This document shows positions 32,521-40,513 of a DNA stretch of 64,000 bases, piece after piece (position 1 is the first letter of the stretch; each line of letters begins with the position of its first letter). Origin of the DNA: Bradyrhizobium sp. CSA112. GTDB taxonomy: Bacteria; Pseudomonadota; Alphaproteobacteria; Rhizobiales; Xanthobacteraceae. The stretch covers positions 1 to 64,000 of the forward strand of contig NZ_JAACFS010000002.1 of the NCBI RefSeq assembly GCF_029051645.1, given 5' to 3'. The notes under the pieces were generated by a model. It was given only the letters and a program-made list of their open reading frames with translations. It had not been told where the DNA came from and made no database searches. The translations under genes were made by a program, and so were the position numbers.

Positions 32521-35247
32521 TCACGCCACCTCGGCAGCGGCGGGGCTGGTCAGGAATTTGGCTTCGAAATCACGCGCCGGCATCGGCCGTCCGAAGAAGT
32601 AGCCTTGTCCCTCTTCGCAGCCCATCCTGACCAGGAAGTCAGCGGTGGCCCGGTCCTCGATGCCTTCGGCGATAACAGACAGGCCCAGTTGCTTTGACAG
32701 TCCGATCGTCGAACTCACGATCGCCGCGTCGTCGGGATTGGCCAGCAATCCGAACACGAATGAGCGATCGATCTTCAGCCCGTCGAGCGGGAATTTCTTC
32801 AGATAGCTAAGGCTTGCAAAGCCGGTGCCGAAATCGTCGAACACGATCCGAACACCAAGCTCCTGGATCTTCAGGAACGTGTTCAGCGCGCCCTTCTCGT
32901 CGTGGAGCAGGATGTCCTCGGTGATCTCGAGCTCGAGGCTGGTCGGGCTTAAGCCGCTGCGGGCAAGCGCTTGCGCGACCGAGCCTGCTAGGTCGCCGGA
33001 CTGGAACTGCGAGGGCGAGAGATTGACGCCGATGCGAAGCTTGTGGCCGCTGCGTTCCCAAGCGGCTGCCTTGGCGCAGGCGGTATCGAGAACCCAAACC
33101 GCCATTTTCTCAGAGATCGGCGAGGTGTTGACGATAGGCATGAATTCAGCCGGCGAAACCAGGCCTCGTACCGGATGGCGCCAGCGTATCAGCGCTTCGG
33201 CGCCAATCAGGCGGCCATCGGCCAGATGCAGTTGCGGCTGATAGAACAGTTCGAATTCGTCGTGCTCCGCGGCCGCCGCCAGTTCCGCTTCCAGCGTCAG
33301 ACGGGTTTGCAACTCGCGGCGGATCGCGTCCTCGAACAGCACATGACCGCCGCGTTTGCTCGCTTTGGCGCGGCTCAATGCCAAATGGGAATTGCTCAGC
33401 AGCTCGTCCGCGCTGCGGCCGCCGCCGGGGAAAACCGCGGCGCCGATGCTGACCCGGACGCGATGCTGGCGGTTGCCGGCCAGCAGCGGTGCCTCGAAGC
33501 TCGCGCCGATCTGCTCGGCGAAGCGACTGACGTTTTCGCCGATATCGCTCATCCGGACGGCGATGGCGAATTCATCGCCGCTCAATCGCGCGACCATGCC
33601 AGATACCGGAACTCCCGCCGTCAGCCGCTCTGAAATGCCGCGAAGCACGAGATCGCCGCTGGCATGACCGAGCATGTGGTTGATCTGCTGGAAGCCATCG
33701 AGGCCGACCACCAGCATCGCCACTTCGCAACCCTCGGCCTCGGCTTTCGCAATCATCGCGGCCAGGCCGGCGTGAAGCGTGTTGCGGTTGATCAGACCCG
33801 TCAGCGTGTCGTGTTCGGCGAGGTATCGAATCCGCTCGGCTTCGCGCTTGCGCACCGAAATGTCGCGCAGGATCGCACCGAATTGAAACCCGTCAGTGCC
33901 CTGCCAGCCGGAGAAGCTGGCCTCGACCGGAAACACCTCGCCATTGCTGCGGCGTCCGTCGAATTCGACTACCGATCCGGGAGCGAGATGTGCGGCGTTC
34001 TTGATGGAGAAAGAGGACGTGGCAACGGCTCCGTCACGTGCGCAAATCTCGTCGAACGGCCGGCCGATCATTTCCTCCGGCAGATAGCCGAAGATCGCGG
34101 TCGCGCCCGGATTCCAGACCGTGATCAGATAACTGCAATCGGTGCAGATCAGGCCGTCGCCGAGCGCCATCGCCACGCGCTGAAAGCGGCTCTCGGCGAC
34201 CCTGCCGAGCAGATCCTTGATATCGATTTCGTCGAGCGCGATGGCCGCGATGTAGACAATGATGGCGATTTGAATCAGCGACGTGTCGAGAATGAGCGGA
34301 AATGCCATCTGCAGGGCAAACGCGCCGGCCTCGAGGGCGACAGCGGTTGCGGCGAGCAGCGCCACTCGCTTGCCGGCGGAAAGGCGGCGCCATGAGAACA
34401 GCATGATCAAGGCGAGCAGGGTCAGGCCGGTCAGCGTGACGACGTGCGAGGTCCATTGCAGCGCACGGTTCTGCAATAGCGATTCCGCGGCCAGCGTCTG
34501 CAACACGGGGCCGGACACGATCACGCCGTTCGGGACGCTGAAGCGGTCACCGAGTTCGAGCGCCGTGCCGCCGATAATGACCTTCTTGCCCTGCAGTTTT
34601 TGCAGCGTCGCCGGGTCGCCGCGCAGCACGTCCGCAAAGGACACTTTGGGGATTCCCGCAGTCCGGATGCTGAAGTCGATCAGAAAGGGCGCGCGCTTTT
34701 CGGCGTATTGACCGGCGAGCACGGCAGCCATCGAGGGCATGAATTTGCCGTCCAGCTTCTCGCCGAACGGATAACGGCGGACGAGGCCGTCGGGTCCCAC
34801 CTCGACATTGACGACCGCCGGCCAGGAATGTTCGGCGAATTGCTGCAACGGGCGATTGACGTGAAGCGTGGTCTTGTCGGTGCGAGGCTGCTGGAACGAG
34901 GGCAGCACGACTGATCCGCCGGCGTTCTGCAGGGCTTCGGCAAAGTTTCGGTCCGACGACGCATCGGAAGGCGTGGAGAAGTCGACGTCGAGCGCGATGT
35001 CCTGGACGTTCGCCTTCTCAAGCTGCCGGATCAGTTCAGCGTGGAGCACGCGCGGCCACGGCCAGACACCGATTCTGTCGATCGATGACGCATCGATCGC
35101 AATCACCACGATATCGCCGCTAACCTGTCGCGACTGCCAGGCGAACCTCAGATCGACCAATGCATGGCGCAGTCCGTTTTGCCACCCGCCCAACAGGACG
35201 ATTGCCATCGCAATCATCACGAAAACATGCGACCGATATCGTTTCAC
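32521..35247 (-). CDS. CHASE2-PAS-GGDEF-EAL membrane protein (cyclic-di-GMP turnover)
   Basis: A 908-residue membrane sensor. One N-terminal helix is followed by a periplasmic CHASE2 domain (about 30-285; GVWPWPRVLHAELIRQLEKA and VIIGGTALELGDRFSVPNG). Then come three membrane helices (about 286-345), a PAS domain (about 355-475), GGDEF (about 490-640) and EAL (about 655-900). The GGDEF motif reads SGDEF (RLSGDEFAIAV), which may lower or keep cyclase activity. The EAL motif EALIRW and the metal/loop motifs (FDDFGTGFASLSYL, KIDRSFV) are intact, so phosphodiesterase activity is more likely. The start codon is 1218 bases before the FecR start; the genes run the same way and the FecR gene lies upstream. 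Confidence 0.93.
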   Translation of the reverse strand: MKRYRSHVFVMIAMAIVLLGGWQNGLRHALVDLRFAWQSRQVSGDIVVIAIDASSIDRIGVWPWPRVLHAELIRQLEKANVQDIALDVDFSTPSDASSDRNFAEALQNAGGSVVLPSFQQPRTDKTTLHVNRPLQQFAEHSWPAVVNVEVGPDGLVRRYPFGEKLDGKFMPSMAAVLAGQYAEKRAPFLIDFSIRTAGIPKVSFADVLRGDPATLQKLQGKKVIIGGTALELGDRFSVPNGVIVSGPVLQTLAAESLLQNRALQWTSHVVTLTGLTLLALIMLFSWRRLSAGKRVALLAATAVALEAGAFALQMAFPLILDTSLIQIAIIVYIAAIALDEIDIKDLLGRVAESRFQRVAMALGDGLICTDCSYLITVWNPGATAIFGYLPEEMIGRPFDEICARDGAVATSSFSIKNAAHLAPGSVVEFDGRRSNGEVFPVEASFSGWQGTDGFQFGAILRDISVRKREAERIRYLAEHDTLTGLINRNTLHAGLAAMIAKAEAEGCEVAMLVVGLDGFQQINHMLGHASGDLVLRGISERLTAGVPVSGMVARLSGDEFAIAVRMSDIGENVSRFAEQIGASFEAPLLAGNRQHRVRVSIGAAVFPGGGRSADELLSNSHLALSRAKASKRGGHVLFEDAIRRELQTRLTLEAELAAAAEHDEFELFYQPQLHLADGRLIGAEALIRWRHPVRGLVSPAEFMPIVNTSPISEKMAVWVLDTACAKAAAWERSGHKLRIGVNLSPSQFQSGDLAGSVAQALARSGLSPTSLELEITEDILLHDEKGALNTFLKIQELGVRIVFDDFGTGFASLSYLKKFPLDGLKIDRSFVFGLLANPDDAAIVSSTIGLSKQLGLSVIAEGIEDRATADFLVRMGCEEGQGYFFGRPMPARDFEAKFLTSPAAAEVA

Positions 35248-35325
35248 GTGGTCACCATTCTGGTGTTCAGGTTAGAGGAGCCGTTCGGTCCAGGGGATCG
35301 CCAACTTTCGCAGTTGATGATGTGG

Positions 35326-36465
35326 CTAGCGGCCTCTTCCGTTTCCGCCGCCGTTGTTGGCATGACCGTTGCCACGGCCGCTGCCATTGGCGCCGTTGGC
35401 GCTTCCGCTGCCGTTAGCGCCGTTGCCGCTTCCGCTGGCGGCATTATCACTGCCGCTATTGCCGTTGCCGCTGTTGCCGCTATTGGCGTTGCCTCCGGCG
35501 ATGGCCGCCACCGCGCTTGCATTGGTCCGACCGGCAGCACTCGCGGCAGCTCCACTCCCATTATCTCCTTGACCATTGTTGGCGGCGGCCGAGTCGGAGC
35601 CGGATGACTTCCAGACCGTATTGGTGTCGGCCACGCCCCGCGCCACGCTCCCTGAGGGCGTAGCACCATGGGCGAGGCCGTTAGTAACGCGATGGAAGTT
35701 CACCCGGACTTCACCGATCGATGACGAGATGCGGGTGACGGCGTGCTTTGCGGGCTGCACGCTTGCATGCCGCAACGGCTGGGCGGCCTGTCCATTCGTG
35801 GCGTGGCGGATCGCGGTAAAGCCTCCGCGCGGTACCGGAACGCGCTCGACCGACGGCGCGCGCGGCTTGCCTTGCTCGATCGGGGCGAGGGTGCCCGGAC
35901 CGCCCAGCGAGAGGCCGGTCTTGCCGGTGGCGAACGCCGTTGCGTGTTGGCCCGCCATCACCTGGGCGATCTGACCCGACTTGAAATCTGCGACTTCAAC
36001 CTGACCGCGGACCACGTCGACGGTGGTCTTCCCTGCATTGACGGTGACGCGGAATTGCGTGCCCTTCACCACCGCCGCGAGGTAGGGGGTCTCGACCTCG
36101 AAATGTTTGACGTTGCGCTTTTCGACGTCGAGCAGGATGGAGCCGGCCTGCTGCACGATAGTCGTCGAGAGTCCTTCCTTCTTCTGGGCGGGGACGCCGA
36201 CAACGGAATTCGGCGAAACCAGGATCATTTCGTCGCCGCGCCTCAGGAGGACGCGTCCGGTGCGGCCGGTGCGAACGGTGTCGCCGGGCTTCAACATGTC
36301 TTCTTGTTTTAGCGATGCCTGCTGCACGCCGGTGCCAGAGAGCCATACTTCGCCCGAGGACTTGTGCACGGTCCAGTCGTCGCCGTCGGCAGCGAAAGCG
36401 GCGGAAGTCGTCGCCAGGACGAACGCTGTCCCGAGGGCTCTTGTGACGTGAAGGATCGCACGCAT
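35326..36465 (-). CDS. Secreted FecR-domain protein with Asn/Gly/Ser-rich tail
   Basis: A 379-residue protein with a signal peptide ending in TSAAFA. The FecR domain (about 45-150) contains GDTVRTGRTGRVLLRRGDEM and YLAAVVKGTQFRVTVNAGKT. From about residue 290 the sequence is a low-complexity repeat built of Gly, Asn, Ala and Ser, ending NGHANNGGGNGRGR. FecR domains usually sense ligands or peptidoglycan-linked states in the periplasm. It lies upstream of the CHASE2 protein on the same strand (78 bases) and is divergent from the TpsB gene. Confidence 0.9.
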   Translation of the reverse strand: MRAILHVTRALGTAFVLATTSAAFAADGDDWTVHKSSGEVWLSGTGVQQASLKQEDMLKPGDTVRTGRTGRVLLRRGDEMILVSPNSVVGVPAQKKEGLSTTIVQQAGSILLDVEKRNVKHFEVETPYLAAVVKGTQFRVTVNAGKTTVDVVRGQVEVADFKSGQIAQVMAGQHATAFATGKTGLSLGGPGTLAPIEQGKPRAPSVERVPVPRGGFTAIRHATNGQAAQPLRHASVQPAKHAVTRISSSIGEVRVNFHRVTNGLAHGATPSGSVARGVADTNTVWKSSGSDSAAANNGQGDNGSGAAASAAGRTNASAVAAIAGGNANSGNSGNGNSGSDNAASGSGNGANGSGSANGANGSGRGNGHANNGGGNGRGR

Positions 36466-36594
36466 GAAACTCTCTCCGATTGCCGCTTTATCCCGAACGA
36501 CTATCGGAAATGTTTCAACATTGAGTGAGCGAAAGCCTTACTTCCAAAGAATCGAATTAACCATCCGTTCACCATAAAACTCTATTGAAATCAT

Positions 36595-38385
36595 ATGGCT
36601 AGCGGCTTCACCCATGTGCAGAGGTTCCTCTCCGTAGATGTACTGAGAAGTATGTGTGCAGTGGTCATTGTCCGATTTTGCCTGCTGATGGTTGGTCTCG
36701 GTTTGTGCACCGCCTGTTCTCCCGCGCACGCGCAGCACGCGAACCAGCCCGGTTATGATCCGAGACAGATCGAAAAACGTTTCGAGGATCAGCAATCGAG
36801 CCAGGGTGCCAATGGACGGCCCCGGTTGCCGTCGCCGCAATTCGCGGGGACGGAGGGGCAGGGGGATTCCAAACCGCTGTTCATGCTTAAGCGCGTCACG
36901 ATCAGCGGCGCCGTCGCGATCCCGCAGGACCGGCTGGTTACGACGTATCAACCCTACATCGGCAAACAAGTATCGCAGGCCGACCTGGCGACTATCGCCA
37001 CCGCGGTGAGCGACGTCTATCGCGCCGCCGGCTTTCACCTCAGCCGGGCGATCGTTCCGCCGCAGGACATCCAGGGCGGCCGGCTTCATATTCAAGTCAT
37101 CGAAGCCAGCATCACGGAGCTGACGCTGAAGGGAGACGGCGCCGAACAATTCGGTGTCCGGCCGATGCTCGAAGCCGTGCTGACGGAGCGGCCTTCGCGG
37201 CTTGCGACTCTCGAGCGGAAATTGCTTCTGATCAACGGCCGGCCTGGCGTGCGGATCGAGGACACTGCGATCGAGGAGATCGGCACCGCGAGCGGCCAGT
37301 TCCGCCTGATCCTGTCTCTGAAGACCTGGCACGTCTTTACCTCGTTCGGCGTCGATAATCTCGGATCGTCGTCGGTCGGGCCGTGGCAAAGCTACGGGAC
37401 GGCGGCGTTCAACTCCTATCTCACGCCAGGCGACTCGCTGGTGTTCAACCTCTCCACCACGCCCGGCGATCCGCGGCAGCTCGCGTTCGGCCGTCTGTCC
37501 TACGAGATTCCCGTCGGCACCGACGGCGCCCGCATCGGTGCGTCGGGATACTACAGCGAGGTTTGGCCCGGCGACTACCGTCGCCTCTACAGCGATAACA
37601 TCAAGACCGAGTCGTTCGAAATTCGCGGCAGCATCGCGCCGTTGCAATCGCAGAAGTCCAGCCTGACGCTTACCGCGGCGGCCGGATTCACCAATGCCAC
37701 CGAAAACGATGTGTTCGGCCCGATCTACGCCGACCGCATCCGCACCGCCGGTCTCACGTCGGATTACCGGCTGCAGGACAATTTCGGCGGCACCAATTAT
37801 CTGACGGTGAATTATCGCCAGGGCCTCGACATACTCGGTGCCTCGCACCGCGGCGACGACTTTCTGTCGCGCAACGGCGCATCCGGCAAATTCTCCGCGC
37901 TGAATTTCTGGTTCACGCGTTACCAGACGCTGTCGGATGCATGGTCGCTGAAACTTGCCTCGGCCGGCCAGACGGCGTCCGGCCCGCTGTTCACCTTGCA
38001 GCAATTCTATCTCGGCGGCATCGCGTTCGGACGCGGCTATGGCAGCGCCGAGATCAGCGGCGATAACGGTCTGGCGGGCTCGGCGGAACTGCGCTTCGAC
38101 CAAAAGACGAACCTTCAATATCTGAGCGGCTACCAAGTCTACGGTTTCGTCGACAGCGGCGTTGCCTGGAACTCGGGCTATCGGCTCAGCGATGGCCTTT
38201 CGCTGACCTCCGCCGGCGGTGGCGTCCGCTTCTTCCTCGCCGACGGCCTGCAGGCCGACATCGGCGCTGCCGCGCCGCTCAGCTATCGCGCGCCCGACAA
38301 TCCCACCCGCGGGGCGCGGGTGCTGTTTTCGCTGACCAGTGCGCTGAAGCTCTGTCCGGTCCGGGCGACGACCCGCTGCCTGTAG
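36595..38385 (+). CDS. ShlB/FhaC/HecB-type two-partner secretion transporter (TpsB)
   Basis: A 596-residue outer-membrane protein with a hydrophobic leader (about residues 24-46, ending SPAHAQ). A POTRA region (about 100-180) includes FMLKRVTISGAVAIPQDRLV and FHLSRAIVPPQDIQGGRLHI. It is followed by a beta-barrel with the family motifs LQQFYLGGIAFGRGYGSAEI and VRFFLADGLQADIGAAAPLS. It ends in ALKLCPVRATTRCL; two late Cys and a non-aromatic last residue are unusual for a barrel C-terminus. No TpsA substrate gene is nearby. An ATG at 36652 is an alternative start. Confidence 0.9.
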   Translation: MASGFTHVQRFLSVDVLRSMCAVVIVRFCLLMVGLGLCTACSPAHAQHANQPGYDPRQIEKRFEDQQSSQGANGRPRLPSPQFAGTEGQGDSKPLFMLKRVTISGAVAIPQDRLVTTYQPYIGKQVSQADLATIATAVSDVYRAAGFHLSRAIVPPQDIQGGRLHIQVIEASITELTLKGDGAEQFGVRPMLEAVLTERPSRLATLERKLLLINGRPGVRIEDTAIEEIGTASGQFRLILSLKTWHVFTSFGVDNLGSSSVGPWQSYGTAAFNSYLTPGDSLVFNLSTTPGDPRQLAFGRLSYEIPVGTDGARIGASGYYSEVWPGDYRRLYSDNIKTESFEIRGSIAPLQSQKSSLTLTAAAGFTNATENDVFGPIYADRIRTAGLTSDYRLQDNFGGTNYLTVNYRQGLDILGASHRGDDFLSRNGASGKFSALNFWFTRYQTLSDAWSLKLASAGQTASGPLFTLQQFYLGGIAFGRGYGSAEISGDNGLAGSAELRFDQKTNLQYLSGYQVYGFVDSGVAWNSGYRLSDGLSLTSAGGGVRFFLADGLQADIGAAAPLSYRAPDNPTRGARVLFSLTSALKLCPVRATTRCL

Positions 38386-38387
38386 GG

Positions 38388-38795
38388 CTAGATTGGCTCG
38401 TAGCTCTCGCTCGTACAGGTATCTTCCGGCTCGATCTGCCGGCGATCGGCAATCACGCCTTCGGAAATCTCGATTCGGTAGGTCTGCGTGCCCAGCGGCT
38501 TGCCGGTCACCGAAATCACTTCGGCCTTGACGCATGCGGTCCAGCCGGGTCCGCGGAGGTTGGGGCGCGGCTCGGAAACGCGAACATGGGTCGGCTGCGA
38601 GGCCGCCGTGAATACCGAGTCCAGTTTCTCCTTCAGCATGCGCTTGACGTCGGGCGCCGGCTCGAGCGGGGCCGGCTCGGGCGCCTTGGCGCGCATGAAC
38701 TCCGGCACCGGTGAGCGGATATCGGCGAAGCCGCACCCCACAAGTGTCAGCGCTGCGCCCACAACCAGCGTTATATGAATCACGATCCGCCGCAT
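38388..38795 (-). CDS. Small lipoprotein, hypothetical
   Basis: A 135-residue protein with lipobox LTLVGC (lipidated Cys about residue 20), a Pro-rich linker, and a compact C-terminal domain with two Cys (WTACVKAEVIS, EDTCTSES). The ATG at 38795 begins the signal; its ribosome site is weak. The gene converges with the TpsB gene with only two bases between. No family is known. Confidence 0.68.
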   Translation of the reverse strand: MRRIVIHITLVVGAALTLVGCGFADIRSPVPEFMRAKAPEPAPLEPAPDVKRMLKEKLDSVFTAASQPTHVRVSEPRPNLRGPGWTACVKAEVISVTGKPLGTQTYRIEISEGVIADRRQIEPEDTCTSESYEPI

Positions 38796-39015
38796 CGGAG
38801 GTTTTTTAGCGCGGAGGCGCCGTTCCGGACAGAGGCGGTGCAGACGACATAACAATTCTGAGACTGTGATTCACATCACTGCGCGACGCTTGGGCCTGCG
38901 ACAAGGTCGCCGCTGAATCGGGCCGTCGCCACGCCTCACATGGCGCCGCCGGCTTGAACCTTTGGCTGCGGGCCCATGACCAATCCACAGCCTGTATTGT
39001 CGGGGAGGTGGCATC

Positions 39016-40458
39016 ATGTTCCGTCACGCGCTGCTCAAGTTGACGGTTCCCGCCGCGTTGCTTCTGGGCACGCCGTCCGCATTCGCCGAAAATCGCCTCG
39101 CGCTGGTGATCGGCCAGTCCGCCTATCGCTCGGTGCCGGCGCTGCCCAATCCAGCCAATGACGCCAAGGCGGTCACGCAATTGCTGACCGATTCCGGCTT
39201 CGAAGTTTCGACGGCCTCCGATCTTTCGCAGGGCCAGATGCGAGAGGTGGTCAGCGAATTCGCCGGCAAGGTCGCGGCCAAGGGTGCCGACACGGTTGCG
39301 CTGGTGTTTTATGCCGGCCATGGGCTGCAGATCGACGGCGAGAATTTTCTGGTGCCGATCGACATCGATCCGAAGCGCGAAGCCGACATTCCGATCCAGG
39401 CGGTGCGCCTCAACGACATCCTGAACACGTTGACCTCGGTGCCGAGCAAGATGCGCATCCTGATGCTCGACGCCTGCCGCAACAATCCATTCCCTGACCT
39501 CAAGACCGCCGGCAGCGGGCTTGCCCTCGTCGATGCCAAGGTCGGCGCGCCCGGCACCTTCCTGTCGTTCTCGACGTCGCCCGGCGCAGTCGCCGAAGAC
39601 GGCTCCGGCTCCAACAGCCCGTATACGAACGCGCTGCTGGCGGCCGGCAAGGAGCAGAACATTCCGATCGAGGAGACCTTCAAGCGGGTGCGGCTTGCGG
39701 TGAACAAGGTCACCGAAGGGCGGCAGACGCCGTGGGACAGCTCCTCGCTGACCGAGGATTTCCGCTTTTCGGGCGCGTCGATCGCCGGGCCGAAGCCTGC
39801 AGCGGCTCCGAAGAAGACGGTCGCCGAGTGGACCCGCGATCTGAAGGGCAAGCCGGTCGAGGCGGCAAACGAGCTGATCGTAGCCGACGGCACCGACGAA
39901 GCGTATGAGGCTTTTGCCGGCCTCTTCCCGCAGACGGCGCTCGGGCGGCTGGCGCGCGATTGGCTGGTTCGGCACCGGCGCATGGTGGCGTGGAATAACG
40001 CGGTGCTGATCAATACCGCGTCCGGCTATCGCTCGTTCCTGGCGAGATTCCCCGACAGCGATCTCAGCGCAACCGCGCGCAAGCTGGAAGAGCGGCTGCG
40101 CAACCGTCCCGACTTCACGCCTCCGGTTGTCGCCGGCGCGGGCGCCGTGCCGCAAAACGTCGCGCTCGCCGCGCCGATGTGTCCCTGCAACGTGCAGCCG
40201 CCGCAGCAGCCGAAGATCAAGGTCAATGTGCCGGTCAAGCGCGTCGAGCCGGAGCCGCCGAAGCGGGTCGATCGCAAGCCGCCACGTCGGCGCGAGGTAG
40301 ATGACGACGTCGTGGTCGTTCGCCGTCCGCCGCCGCGCGAGGTGTACGAGCCGCCGCCGCCACCGCCGGTCAGCATCGGCATCGGAATTGGCCTTGGCGG
40401 GTTTGGCGGTGGCCGCGGCGGCCACTATGGCGACCATGGCGGCCGGGGTAGATACTGA
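39016..40458 (+). CDS. Secreted caspase-fold (peptidase C14-type) protein with Pro/Gly-rich tail
   Basis: A 480-residue protein with a signal peptide ending in PSAFA. The caspase-like p20 domain (about 26-255) contains ALVIGQSAYRSVPALPNPAN. The catalytic His is at 102 (VFYAGHGLQ) and the catalytic Cys at 154 (MLDACRNNPF). After a middle helical region (about 270-365), a Pro/Arg/Val-rich part leads to a Gly-rich end (IGLGGFGGGRGGHYGDH). Bacterial caspase homologues of this kind are exported, often with sensor or wall-binding parts. A 10-bp hairpin follows at 40480. Confidence 0.9.
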   Translation: MFRHALLKLTVPAALLLGTPSAFAENRLALVIGQSAYRSVPALPNPANDAKAVTQLLTDSGFEVSTASDLSQGQMREVVSEFAGKVAAKGADTVALVFYAGHGLQIDGENFLVPIDIDPKREADIPIQAVRLNDILNTLTSVPSKMRILMLDACRNNPFPDLKTAGSGLALVDAKVGAPGTFLSFSTSPGAVAEDGSGSNSPYTNALLAAGKEQNIPIEETFKRVRLAVNKVTEGRQTPWDSSSLTEDFRFSGASIAGPKPAAAPKKTVAEWTRDLKGKPVEAANELIVADGTDEAYEAFAGLFPQTALGRLARDWLVRHRRMVAWNNAVLINTASGYRSFLARFPDSDLSATARKLEERLRNRPDFTPPVVAGAGAVPQNVALAAPMCPCNVQPPQQPKIKVNVPVKRVEPEPPKRVDRKPPRRREVDDDVVVVRRPPPREVYEPPPPPPVSIGIGIGLGGFGGGRGGHYGDHGGRGRY

Positions 40459-40479
40459 GGTGCCAATAGGGTAACCGAT

Positions 40480-40507
40480 CCCGCAAGCGTTGTGCTGCGC
40501 TTGCGGG
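40480..40507 (+). terminator. Strong hairpin between the caspase and PQQ genes
   Basis: The arms CCCGCAAGCG and CGCTTGCGGG pair over 10 bp with an 8-base loop. No T run follows; a PQQ gene start (with GGTAGG) comes six bases later. It could attenuate or protect rather than terminate. Confidence 0.45.
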
Positions 40508-40513
40508 GGTAGG

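Noticed and set aside
36538..38736. A 732-codon open frame on the minus strand opposite the TpsB gene
   Set aside because: It is an antisense shadow of a high-G+C gene. It has extreme Arg/Ala/Gly composition, no domain and no ribosome site. Similar long antisense frames at 38806-40734, 40370-42346, 55446-57221, 5765-7009 and 2081-3244 are rejected for the same reason.
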